From CAZXCQ01 sp964639275 (GTDB taxonomy: Bacteria > Desulfobacterota > DSM-4660 > Desulfatiglandales > Desulfatiglandaceae): 7,396 nucleotides of DNA. The stretch covers positions 1 to 7,396 of the forward strand of contig CAZXCQ010000304.1 in the NCBI GenBank assembly GCA_964639275.1, read 5' to 3'. The notes under the pieces were generated by a model. It was not told the DNA's origin, did not search any database, and was given only the letters and a program-made list of their open reading frames with translations. The position numbers and the translations under genes are program-made. Shown piece after piece: positions 1-6,572 of the stretch (positions are counted from its first letter, which is position 1; the number at the start of each line of letters is the position of its first letter).

Positions 1-18
1 TCCACAAAAATGCAACCT

Positions 19-50
19 TGAACCCCTGAACCTTTGAACCCGTGAACGGT
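19..50. repeat. Short direct repeat, four 8-nt units (TGAACCNN)
   Basis: Units with an exact 8-nt period begin at 19, 27, 35 and 43: TGAACCCC, TGAACCTT, TGAACCCG and a degenerate TGAACGGT. A further degenerate unit may precede them at 11-18. The repeat lies just downstream of the receptor stop codon and has no coding potential that I can support. From memory, similar octameric TGAACC strings occur in intergenic regions of deltaproteobacterial genomes; I could not check this. The function is unknown, and the array may extend beyond the left edge of the window. Confidence 0.6.
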
Positions 51-68
51 TACGTGTGTCGTTATGGG

Positions 69-93
69 CCAGTGCCAAAACCCGGGGCACTGG
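69..93 (-). terminator. Hairpin after the receptor gene, possible weak terminator
   Basis: An 8-bp perfect stem (CCAGTGCC at 69-76 with GGCACTGG at 86-93) encloses a 9-nt loop. It begins 14 nt after the receptor stop codon in the direction of transcription. It could end the receptor transcript or protect its 3' end, but no U-tract follows on the minus strand, so it is not a canonical intrinsic terminator. Confidence 0.3.
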
Positions 94-106
94 TTGCAAT
101 CATGTG

Positions 107-2131
107 TTAATACTCAAAAGAAAGCGTAAAAAGAAGAGACCGGCCCGCTCCAGGAAAACCTGCCACGGTGGTCGCCCCTCCCCCAGGACTGAAGCCCCCG
201 AGGTAGGTGTCGTATTCCTTGTTGAAAAGGTTATTGGTCTGAAAAGAGAAGAGCCAGTGATCATAGAGGCGCTGTTCGAGGCGGATGTCGGTGGTCCAGT
301 ACGGGTCAAGAACGTACTGGGGCGAAGTGGTTTTCTTGTCCCCTCCGTAATAATAGCGATCTCCCACATAACGTTGGACAAGCGAGGCGGTCAGCCCAAA
401 ATCCGTCCAGTAGGTCAGCTCCCCTTTAAATAGGTGCCGGGGGTTATAGGGGGCCCTTCGGGTGACATACTGGTTTTTCTCCTTGGCATCCGTGTAGGTG
501 TAAGAGAGGCCGAGAGTAAAGTGGCAAAAGGGACCGATCTTGGCGCCGGCCTCGATTCCGTCCCCGCGGTACTTGTCGAGATTTTGAGGCTTGTATTTCC
601 AGTTTTCATCCGGTGCCCAGAGGATCTTGTTTTTTACATTCCAGTTAAAGTAGGAAAGGGTGAGAAAGAGACGGTCTTTTAAGAGCGTCTGCTCCAGGGT
701 GACGTCTGTGTGCCACCCGGTTTCCGGTTTGAGGTCCGGGTTACCCGTGACGTAGGGACTGTCCGGCCAGTAAAGGTCATTGGGCGTGGGTGCCAGGAAG
801 TGCCTTCCGGTGTTTGCCTTGAGGGCGGTATTCTCAAAGGGGTTTAGGATGACGCCAAAGCGGGGGAGGTTTTCAGAGCCAAACTGGGAATTCCTCTCGT
901 GTCGGATGCCTGCCAACCCCTTGAAATAGGTCCAAGGTCTGTACTGGGCCTCCAGATAGGTCCCGACAGAGTGGAGGTTGGCGTTGAACTTGGTGTAGGA
1001 GGAGGGGATGTCTCCGCCGCCGGAATCCAGATCTCGATTTTCGTTTTCCCAGGAAAAGGCCTTGTACTCGGTCCCCAGGAGGAGACTTGCGCCCGAAAAG
1101 GGTTTAAAGGTCAGGTCTCCTTCTGCGCCAAAGACCCTGTTGGTCACCCAGGTCCTGGCGCCCTCTCCATTGTAATTATGACGGGCATAGTTGTAGTTTT
1201 CCATGTAGGTGTAATCCCCCCGGACGTAGACGTCCAGCCAGGAGGTCGGGTTGCTGGTTGTCCGGAGGATGAGGTGACCGTCGTTGTCCCTTCCCCTGTC
1301 CAGAAGACTCGCCGACTCGCTGTTATAGAACTCGACACCATTGATAAAATAGGGCTGGGTCCCGGGTGGGGGTTTTACCCCGGGCCGGCCGTAATCCCGG
1401 GAGATAAAATCGCCGTACAGATCGACTTTTAGGGCCTTTCCCCTGTCAAGGACCAGTTTCATGGTCGCATCCTTATGGGTAAGATCGCTGTTTGACCGGA
1501 ATCCATGCGTCTTGAGACCCCTGGCCGTCAGATAATACCCAAAATCATCGTTGAGGAACATCCCCTGTTCGGCCTCGGCCAGGTAGGACCCCTGGGTTCC
1601 AGCCCCGGCGCTTGCCTTGAGGGCCACTTTCTCTTTCCTGGGGCCTTTGGTGATGAGGTTAACGGTGCCGGCCATGGCACCGCTGCCGTAAAGCAGAGAA
1701 CCGGAGCCCTTGACCACCTCGATGCGCTCAATGGCGTTGAGGGGGATCTTGCTGACATTGGCAAAACCGAGGGAAGGGGAATTGATGGTCACCCCATTGA
1801 CCCGGACCTGTGTGGCATTGTTGTCCATGCCGCGAATGCGGATCGTCTCTCTGGCCCCACCGTAATCACCATATGTCCGCCAATCCACGCCCGGATCATT
1901 GGCCAGCAATTCACCCAGGGTCTTGGCCGGGGATTCCTGGATTTCGGTTTCATCAATAATGATCAAGGCGTTTGGCACGTCCTTCCGTTTCTCTTCGGTC
2001 TTGGTTGCGGTAACGACTACCTCCTCCATTGTGAAGTCTGCTCGTCCTTTACCCTCCTCCTCTTCAGCCTGAGCCACGCAAGGCATGGCAAAGAAAAGCG
2101 AGAGCACAAAAAGAATCATATCCCTTTTCAT
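107..2131 (-). CDS. btuB: TonB-dependent outer-membrane receptor, probable cobalamin/cobamide transporter
   Basis: This 674-aa protein is a 22-strand-barrel type TonB-dependent receptor that would import its ligand across the outer membrane using TonB-ExbBD energy. The N-terminus is a signal peptide (charged MKRD, hydrophobic core, AQA cleavage site near residues 20-22). A TonB box, EEVVVTATK, lies at about 36-44. The plug domain spans about 50-165, with IRIRGMD near 98-103 and the conserved IERIEVVKGSGSLLYGSGA stretch at 134-152. The rest has barrel-like alternating strands and ends in an aromatic residue (LSFEY), as expected for BAM recognition. The ATG start is supported by a strong Shine-Dalgarno sequence, AAGGAGGTGAT, around 2134-2144. 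Assignment as the B12 receptor rests mainly on the cobalamin riboswitch and terminator in its leader; sequence alone shows only a generic TonB receptor, slightly longer than enterobacterial BtuB. A receptor for another corrinoid or for a metal is the alternative. Confidence 0.9.
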   Translation of the reverse strand: MKRDMILFVLSLFFAMPCVAQAEEEEGKGRADFTMEEVVVTATKTEEKRKDVPNALIIIDETEIQESPAKTLGELLANDPGVDWRTYGDYGGARETIRIRGMDNNATQVRVNGVTINSPSLGFANVSKIPLNAIERIEVVKGSGSLLYGSGAMAGTVNLITKGPRKEKVALKASAGAGTQGSYLAEAEQGMFLNDDFGYYLTARGLKTHGFRSNSDLTHKDATMKLVLDRGKALKVDLYGDFISRDYGRPGVKPPPGTQPYFINGVEFYNSESASLLDRGRDNDGHLILRTTSNPTSWLDVYVRGDYTYMENYNYARHNYNGEGARTWVTNRVFGAEGDLTFKPFSGASLLLGTEYKAFSWENENRDLDSGGGDIPSSYTKFNANLHSVGTYLEAQYRPWTYFKGLAGIRHERNSQFGSENLPRFGVILNPFENTALKANTGRHFLAPTPNDLYWPDSPYVTGNPDLKPETGWHTDVTLEQTLLKDRLFLTLSYFNWNVKNKILWAPDENWKYKPQNLDKYRGDGIEAGAKIGPFCHFTLGLSYTYTDAKEKNQYVTRRAPYNPRHLFKGELTYWTDFGLTASLVQRYVGDRYYYGGDKKTTSPQYVLDPYWTTDIRLEQRLYDHWLFSFQTNNLFNKEYDTYLGGFSPGGGATTVAGFPGAGRSLLFTLSFEY

Positions 2132-2179
2132 CCCATCACCTCCTTCACTGAAATCGTGAGTTACCCTTCAGATCCGGAG

Positions 2180-2220
2180 AAAAAAATCCCCGGACCGAAA
2201 CCAGATCGATCCGGGGATTT
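2180..2220 (-). terminator. Intrinsic terminator controlled by the cobalamin riboswitch
   Basis: On the minus strand, AAATCCCCGGATCGA pairs with TCGGTCCGGGGATTT to form a 15-bp stem containing one G-U pair, with a 7-nt loop (2184-2220). It is followed at once by a run of seven U (including the end of the stem). It lies between the aptamer and the receptor start codon, so it would stop transcription before the gene. This is the expected expression platform of a transcriptional cobalamin riboswitch. I could not identify a convincing antiterminator by eye. Confidence 0.85.
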
Positions 2221-2280
2221 CCCTTTTTTATCCTCAAGATCAACAGACAACCCCAGCCCTCGAGGGTCAGCCTTTCTGTT

Positions 2281-2470
2281 CAGGCAGGTCTTCTGACTCC
2301 CCCTCCCCCTTAGCGGCCTTCCCATCCAGATCTACTGAAACAGTGACACGAGATGCTAAGGGAGTTCCCTTTGCCTGGCAAACCGAGGAAAAGGGCGGGG
2401 TCACAGCGGCGGGCCCGTCCCGGTTTTTACCGGGTTCCCTATTAAGCTCAAGACGAGCACCTGAACGCCA
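2281..2470 (-). ncRNA. Cobalamin riboswitch aptamer
   Basis: Read on the minus strand, the leader shows the hallmark segments of the cobalamin aptamer in order. First comes GGTGC near the 5' end, then TTAATAGGGAACCCGGT, then a hairpin followed by GGGCCCGCCGCTGTGACC. A CACTG segment and TGGGAAGGC follow, and last is the B12 box AGTCAGAAGACCTGCCTG (2298-2281), which fits the known consensus AGYCMGRAGACCKGCC. The 5' end matches the expected start of a transcript from the promoter at 2477-2505. Ligand binding should favour the downstream terminator hairpin and lower receptor synthesis when cobamide is plentiful. The boundaries are approximate. Which cobalamin form is bound cannot be told from sequence by eye. 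Confidence 0.95.
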
Positions 2471-2476
2471 TTTCGA

Positions 2477-2505
2477 AATCTAGGAGAAACAAAAGCGGAA
2501 GTCAA
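2477..2505 (-). promoter_or_regulatory. Sigma70-like promoter of the riboswitch-receptor unit
   Basis: The minus strand has TTGACT (-35, 2505-2500), a 17-nt spacer, and TAGATT (-10, 2482-2477). Transcription would begin near 2470, exactly where the cobalamin aptamer begins, which supports the call. The -35 box lies only about 15 nt beyond the stop codon of the upstream aminopeptidase gene, with no terminator between them. Read-through from the upstream operon would therefore also pass through the riboswitch. Confidence 0.7.
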
Positions 2506-2520
2506 CAATAATTTGGCGGA

Positions 2521-3615
2521 CTATCCCCTTTTAGTTCCAAGGTGCAATTCCTGCTCCGCCTTTTTCAGGACGTCAACGCCCTCTTTACTCAGTCCTTGAA
2601 AAAACACCAGCATCCTCTTGATGGAGCCCCCCTTCTGCTTTAACGCCTCCTCAAAGAGATGGAAATGCCGATGGTAGAGCCCGACAGACATAAGATAGGC
2701 ATTGTTTAGTCCGCCGACCCCAAAATGGATAAAGCGTGAGGTCCTGAATCTCCTTTTGAGGTCCTCAAATGCCGCCATTGACTCTGAGAAGATCTTCTCC
2801 CTTTGAACCAGCTTCTCCTGAAAGGCGATTGAAGAACTGTAGAGTTGTTCCAGCCCCTCAAACAGAGGGGTCAGAAAACCGGAAAACAGGTCCTCGTCCG
2901 CAAGCGATTCCTTTGCCTCGATGGTCAAGGGATGGGAAGGTCCAAAGGTCTTTTCCAGGAATTGTACGGCCCCCACCTTGCCCACCAGGACCGCCAGCCC
3001 CTCGTTAAACTCCCCCTGCCCCTTCACATAGAGGGTGGTGTGGGTCATTTCGTGGAGGATGGTCTCTACCAGGTCCACGGTGGACCCCTCCAGGAGGTTC
3101 AGGGTCACTGGGTCCTGGAACCATCCCAGGGTACTGTAGGCACCGGCCAGGCCCAGGTTCACATCCAGGCCGCTTTCCAGCAGCTTCTCCTTTTCCGCCT
3201 CGGCGTTCTCCCGATCAAAAAAACCGAGATAGGGCAGATCCCCCACCACCGGAAACCACCAGGTCTTTCGGATCAGGCGATCCTTGGGTGAGGCCGACAC
3301 GGTGTAGACGGGAGGCTGCCGGGACTTGAGGTACACGGTCTGGTAGTTCTCGGTCTTTTTTAGACCCAATTCCCCTTCACCAAAATCCTTGATCCGGGGA
3401 ACAAGGAGGAGTCGATCCCTCTGGTGGGCGTCGAGGTTTTTGGCCTCCAGGGCCTCCTTTAGCGGAACCGAACCGGTAATGAGGCGAAACTGACCCGCTG
3501 CGACATGGAACAGATAGGTCAGATCACACCCCGTGCAAAAAACGATCAGGGCGAATAGGATACCTGTGATCCCTTTGCGGGCCCTTCCGCACCAAGGCCT
3601 TTTAACGTCTCCCAA
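2521..3615 (-). CDS. PF10023-type zinc aminopeptidase, probable lipoprotein
   Basis: This 364-aa protein resembles the putative aminopeptidase family PF10023 (COG4324). The metalloprotease signature is HEMTH at residues 188-192 (two zinc ligands plus catalytic Glu189), with the likely third ligand Glu205 in FNEGLA. Family-like segments include FPVVGDLPYLGFF (121-133) and NNAYL (304-308). The N-terminus has Lys/Arg residues, a hydrophobic stretch (ITGILFALIVF, 16-26) and then CTGC. Cys30 is therefore a likely lipidation site, although position -3 is Cys and not the usual Leu, so the lipobox is atypical. The start must be the TTG at 3615-3613. An in-frame TGA lies three codons upstream, and there is no other ATG, GTG or TTG before Cys30. 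The gene overlaps the CoaE-fusion gene by 70 bp, and its Shine-Dalgarno sequence is weak, which suggests translational coupling. The substrate is unknown; peptide trimming in the periplasm is inferred. Confidence 0.85.
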   Translation of the reverse strand: MGDVKRPWCGRARKGITGILFALIVFCTGCDLTYLFHVAAGQFRLITGSVPLKEALEAKNLDAHQRDRLLLVPRIKDFGEGELGLKKTENYQTVYLKSRQPPVYTVSASPKDRLIRKTWWFPVVGDLPYLGFFDRENAEAEKEKLLESGLDVNLGLAGAYSTLGWFQDPVTLNLLEGSTVDLVETILHEMTHTTLYVKGQGEFNEGLAVLVGKVGAVQFLEKTFGPSHPLTIEAKESLADEDLFSGFLTPLFEGLEQLYSSSIAFQEKLVQREKIFSESMAAFEDLKRRFRTSRFIHFGVGGLNNAYLMSVGLYHRHFHLFEEALKQKGGSIKRMLVFFQGLSKEGVDVLKKAEQELHLGTKRG

Positions 3616-4988
3616 AGTGTTTCAACCTGTTTACGGGTCTCTTTCCGTGTCTTGTCATTTCGAATCACAAAATCGGCATAACCCACCTTTTCGTCGATCG
3701 GTAACTGGGCCTTGAGGATATTGGCTGCCGCTTCCTTGCTGATCCCGTCCCTCTCAGCCAGACGCTCCACCTGCATCTCAGGCGGGATGTAGACCATCAG
3801 GACCTTGTGAAAGACGTACTGAAGATTCAACTCGATCAGCAATGGCACGACCACCTGGATGATCGATCCGGGAGCCTTCGCCGCGATCTCATCGACCTGT
3901 CTGGCCATCTCCTCATTGATGCGCGGATGCGTAAAACTCTCAAGCCTCTTTCGTTTTTCAAAGTCTGAAAAGACGATCCCTGACAGCTTCTTCCGATCGA
4001 TCGTCCCATCTCCCTGGAGCACCTGTCGCCCGAAATACGCTACGATCTCATCATGAGCGGGTCTCCCCGGCTCCACGACCTGTCTCGCGATAACGTCGAG
4101 GTCTACAATGGGCGCCCCCAGTTCCTCCAGCATCTCCGCCACGGTGCTCTTTCCGCTGGCAATCCCACCCGTAACCCCCAGGAGCAGCCGATCGCCCTTT
4201 CCCCGAACCTTCTCCAGCTGACGCAGCCCGCCGTAGGACATGGGAAAGGCAGAGGCGAGATCCTGTTCTGCACCCGCATAGCTGATGGGATAGCGGATGC
4301 CCCTCCGATAGAGCACCTCCATCCCCTGCAAGGCCTTTTCCATCATGGCGGCCGGGATGGCCATTACCAGGTCCTCATCCCGGGCGTGGCCATAGCGCCG
4401 TTCCCCATAGCAGGGAATGGTCAGGGAGGGTTTACCCGTCAGGTAACACCTGGCAATGGCATCCGAGCAGGATGACTCCCCCACGCAAAAGAACTCCATG
4501 ACCTCGTAGTCCTCAAACTGTAGGGAGTTGATCAGAAGCATCATCTGGGCGGGGTTGGCGTATATGAGGACAATGTCCGGCTCAAAGGGATTGTAGACCA
4601 GGGGCGCCATGGCAAGCGCCTCATATTTTCCCAGGGCCAACCGGGGAATGGAGGCCTCATATCTTTTTCCGTCCGCTTTGGTCTTGACCCACACGATACT
4701 CCGAAATGTCCCGTCCTTATTGAGCTCGGGGATATCGCAGAGGCCGATGATGGACGGGCAGGTGGGATTCATAAAATCATCCAGATCCGCCCCCACGGTC
4801 CAGTCAAAATTCCTGACAAGGGTAATCAGCTGGCACAGGGTGGACCTGTGTTTGGGCCGGCGCATAAAGGGGATCTGCTCCAGCGCTTCCTTTTTCTCCA
4901 GCATCTTAAAGGCAACCGGAAACGAGGTGAGCCGCATCAGTTGTTCCATCCGCCTGATGATCTTTTCCCAGTCGTGCCGCGCTTTCAT
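3546..4988 (-). CDS. coaE: DUF169 domain fused to dephospho-CoA kinase (CoaE)
   Basis: This 480-aa protein has two parts. Residues 1-255 resemble DUF169 (PF02596, COG2043), a family of unknown function. This part is Cys-rich (C52, C77, C84, C168, C174, C181, C193) and includes CVGESSCSDAIARCYLTGKP and IPCYGERRYG. Residues about 266-465 form a complete dephospho-CoA kinase, which phosphorylates the 3'-hydroxyl of dephospho-CoA with ATP in the last step of CoA synthesis in the cytoplasm. Visible are the P-loop GVTGGIASGKST (271-282), DLDVIAR (296-302), THPRI (353-357), the RLAERD lid region near 409-414, and ADFVIRND (438-445). CoaE is usually about 200 aa, so the N-terminal half is an extra domain. 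The reading frame is continuous with no sign of a sequencing frameshift. The start ATG overlaps the stop of the PHP gene (ATGA), with GGGGAAGAG upstream. The last 15-20 residues lie beyond the usual CoaE end, in the overlap with the next gene. Confidence 0.9.
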   Translation of the reverse strand: MKARHDWEKIIRRMEQLMRLTSFPVAFKMLEKKEALEQIPFMRRPKHRSTLCQLITLVRNFDWTVGADLDDFMNPTCPSIIGLCDIPELNKDGTFRSIVWVKTKADGKRYEASIPRLALGKYEALAMAPLVYNPFEPDIVLIYANPAQMMLLINSLQFEDYEVMEFFCVGESSCSDAIARCYLTGKPSLTIPCYGERRYGHARDEDLVMAIPAAMMEKALQGMEVLYRRGIRYPISYAGAEQDLASAFPMSYGGLRQLEKVRGKGDRLLLGVTGGIASGKSTVAEMLEELGAPIVDLDVIARQVVEPGRPAHDEIVAYFGRQVLQGDGTIDRKKLSGIVFSDFEKRKRLESFTHPRINEEMARQVDEIAAKAPGSIIQVVVPLLIELNLQYVFHKVLMVYIPPEMQVERLAERDGISKEAAANILKAQLPIDEKVGYADFVIRNDKTRKETRKQVETLWETLKGLGAEGPAKGSQVSYSP

Positions 4989-6166
4989 TTTCTCTTCCCC
5001 GCTTTTTTTGTCTCTTTCTTAAAGGCGACCGGTGCATATTGGCCGCTCCTCAATGCTGCGATCAGTTCCTTTTCATCCTGAATAGCCGCTGAAAACCGTG
5101 TTGCATATACCCCGACCTCTGGCACGGCATGGGCATCGCTACCCCCTGTGACAGGAAGTCCCAGGCCCGCGGCAACCTCGCGGGCAAGACTGTTCTCCTT
5201 CTCCGTTACCTTGCCGTTGAGGACCTCCAGGGCATCCACGTGTTTGAAAAGCGGCCTTTTCATGGCCTTTTGAGGGGTAAGCCCCAGATCTCCCAGACCG
5301 AATGTCAGGAACCCCCTGAAGGGATGAACCGCAATGATAAAGCCGCCGGCCTCCTGAACCTCTTTGCTGAGATCCTCCAGCTTGATGATTCCCTGGACAT
5401 CCCTTTCAAGCCCAAGGACCACCATATCCCCCTGGTCTGTGATGATTTCGTTACCCCTCAGGATAAGAAACCCGTGCCGTTGCCGAAGATCCTCCACCAC
5501 CCCCGGCTCCCAAACATGGTTGTGATCGGTCAGACAGATCCCGTCGAGGCCTATCCTCTTGGCCTCTTCAACGACCTGGCCAACCGGCGCTGAACTGCAG
5601 GGGGAGGCGGGGTAAGTATGGACATGCAGGTCTATGACCATGCCGCCGGAGATCTTTTCTTTTTCCCTGACCACCCTTGAAGCCTCTTTCTCCTCGGGTT
5701 TTGCAACGGGCTTTGCATCAACCGGGCCGCCTGGGGCAACGGATTTCCGGGGGTCGGTAGCGCCTGCCAGGAAGTCTTCAAAGCTGATGGCCTTGTTTTC
5801 TCCCTTTTCCGCCTCCCATGCGGCGATCATCGCCGCCTCTTTTGCCGCATAGCAGCACTCTGCCAGGAGGTTGGCATAATGTCGGCATGACTTCCGACCG
5901 ATGACCTTGTGGACCTTTTCGGAAAACCCATCTTCTTCAAGCCGGAGCCCCACCGCCTCCTCAAGGAACGCCGTGGACCTTGGGCACTCCGGGGTGGTCC
6001 AGCGGTTCCATTTCCCGTCGATGGCCACGATTTCAAGCCCCGGAATCCTTATAAAGACATCGATCTCCAGGCCGTAGATGTCATCGTCCAGGACACCATG
6101 AACCGCCAGGGTGTCGTGATCCTTTCTGAAAATGCTTACGAGCTTGTTTCGTTCATATTTCAACAT
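4985..6166 (-). CDS. DUF2889-like domain fused to a PHP-family metal-dependent phosphoesterase
   Basis: This 393-aa protein, counted from the ATG at 6166, has three parts. Residues 2-115 resemble DUF2889 and carry C61, C94 and C104-C105. A linker rich in Lys, Glu and Pro covers about 122-174. A single PHP domain fills about 178-378, with the metal ligands of that superfamily: DLHVHT (H181, H183), TDHNH (D214, H215), RGNE (E240), HPFR (H281) and GSDAH (D344, H346). PHP enzymes hydrolyse phosphoester bonds in nucleotides, oligoribonucleotides or histidinol phosphate; the substrate here cannot be assigned. The ATG is chosen because AGGAG lies 10 nt upstream and homology with the neighbouring DUF2889-like protein begins at residue 2. 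A TTG at 6193 is an alternative start that adds 9 residues. The gene overlaps the DUF169-CoaE gene by 4 bp (ATGA), so it is the first gene of the three-gene operon. No signal peptide is visible, so the protein is probably cytoplasmic. Confidence 0.87.
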   Translation of the reverse strand: MLKYERNKLVSIFRKDHDTLAVHGVLDDDIYGLEIDVFIRIPGLEIVAIDGKWNRWTTPECPRSTAFLEEAVGLRLEEDGFSEKVHKVIGRKSCRHYANLLAECCYAAKEAAMIAAWEAEKGENKAISFEDFLAGATDPRKSVAPGGPVDAKPVAKPEEKEASRVVREKEKISGGMVIDLHVHTYPASPCSSAPVGQVVEEAKRIGLDGICLTDHNHVWEPGVVEDLRQRHGFLILRGNEIITDQGDMVVLGLERDVQGIIKLEDLSKEVQEAGGFIIAVHPFRGFLTFGLGDLGLTPQKAMKRPLFKHVDALEVLNGKVTEKENSLAREVAAGLGLPVTGGSDAHAVPEVGVYATRFSAAIQDEKELIAALRSGQYAPVAFKKETKKAGKRK

Positions 6167-6214
6167 ATCCTTTGAACTCCTCAGATACCCCAACCCTTTA
6201 CCCCTTTGAAACCC

Positions 6215-6232
6215 GGGGAATGGGGATTCCCC
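6215..6232 (-). promoter_or_regulatory. Small hairpin in the leader of the PHP gene
   Basis: GGGGAAT at 6215-6221 pairs with ATTCCCC at 6226-6232 around a 4-nt loop, about 50 nt upstream of the chosen ATG. No U-tract follows, so it is not an evident terminator. It could affect mRNA folding ahead of the start codon or be incidental. Confidence 0.25.
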
Positions 6233-6244
6233 TGTCTCAGTTAC

Positions 6245-6541
6245 AATTTTGGTAACACTTTAGCTTTTTTCAAAATCGGCAATTGGAGAGGGCAATGGGG
6301 GTTCCGTTTTGAAGGGTGTATCCCTGCCTGCGGCAGGCAGGCCTGTCTGAGACCGTTAGAGAGCGTTAAGAAATCACGGAGATCGAGGTCGCCAAAAACC
6401 ATAAGACACTCCCGGAACTACTGTCTCCTATTTTTTCCTCTGGCAGGTGATTTCTTTACGCTCTCTTACGGGCGAGTTATACGCCCGAAAAACGGAACAC
6501 CCATTGCCCGGCTTTTACAAAGCTAAGGTGTTACCAATTTT
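6245..6541. mobile_element. MITE-like palindromic element (6251-6535) with 6-bp target-site duplication
   Basis: Nearly the whole gap between the two DUF2889-like genes is an imperfect inverted repeat. The ends are GGTAACAC at 6251-6258 and GTGTTACC at 6528-6535. This outer match extends through TTAGCTTT with one mismatch. A second block, 6290-6310 with 6489-6509, pairs at 20 of 21 positions. A third, 6353-6377 with 6447-6471, pairs at 23 of 25. AATTTT directly flanks both ends (6245-6250 and 6536-6541) in direct orientation, as expected of a target-site duplication. No transposase or credible ORF lies inside, so it would be non-autonomous and moved in trans. A structured RNA or a large bidirectional terminator is the main alternative. 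I do not recognise the transposase family from these ends. Confidence 0.65.
6323..6341. repeat. GC-rich mini-palindrome inside the left arm of the element
   Basis: CCTGCCTG (6323-6330) and CAGGCAGG (6334-6341) form an 8-bp perfect stem with a CGG loop. The opposite arm has no matching hairpin at this position. Instead it has a different small stem, CGGGCG (6469-6474) with CGCCCG (6482-6487). The two arms therefore differ by local hairpins. Confidence 0.5.
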
Positions 6542-6572
6542 GAAGAAAGCGAAATTGATACCAGATACCGGT

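Noticed and set aside
19..50. CRISPR array
   Set aside because: Units are only 8 nt long with no spacers and no cas genes in the window.
899..1432. 177-codon open frame on the plus strand
   Set aside because: It lies wholly antisense to the receptor barrel, and its Val/Gly/Pro-rich composition is typical of a shadow frame.
1505..2296. 263-codon open frame on the plus strand
   Set aside because: It runs antisense to the receptor gene and on through the terminator and into the riboswitch, and its translation has no recognisable domain. It is a by-product of GC-biased codons on the other strand.
4053..4475. 140-codon open frame on the plus strand
   Set aside because: It is antisense to the DUF169-CoaE gene, whose family motifs are clear. 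The antisense product matches no family that I know.
6206..6526. 106-codon open frame on the plus strand in the gap between genes
   Set aside because: It coincides with the palindromic element and has low-complexity, repeat-derived content. No domain or convincing ribosome binding site was seen.
6245..6541. Retron msr/msd or attC-like recombination site
   Set aside because: The region is palindromic, but no reverse transcriptase or integrase is present nearby and typical core sites were not seen. Ends plus direct flanking repeats fit a MITE better.
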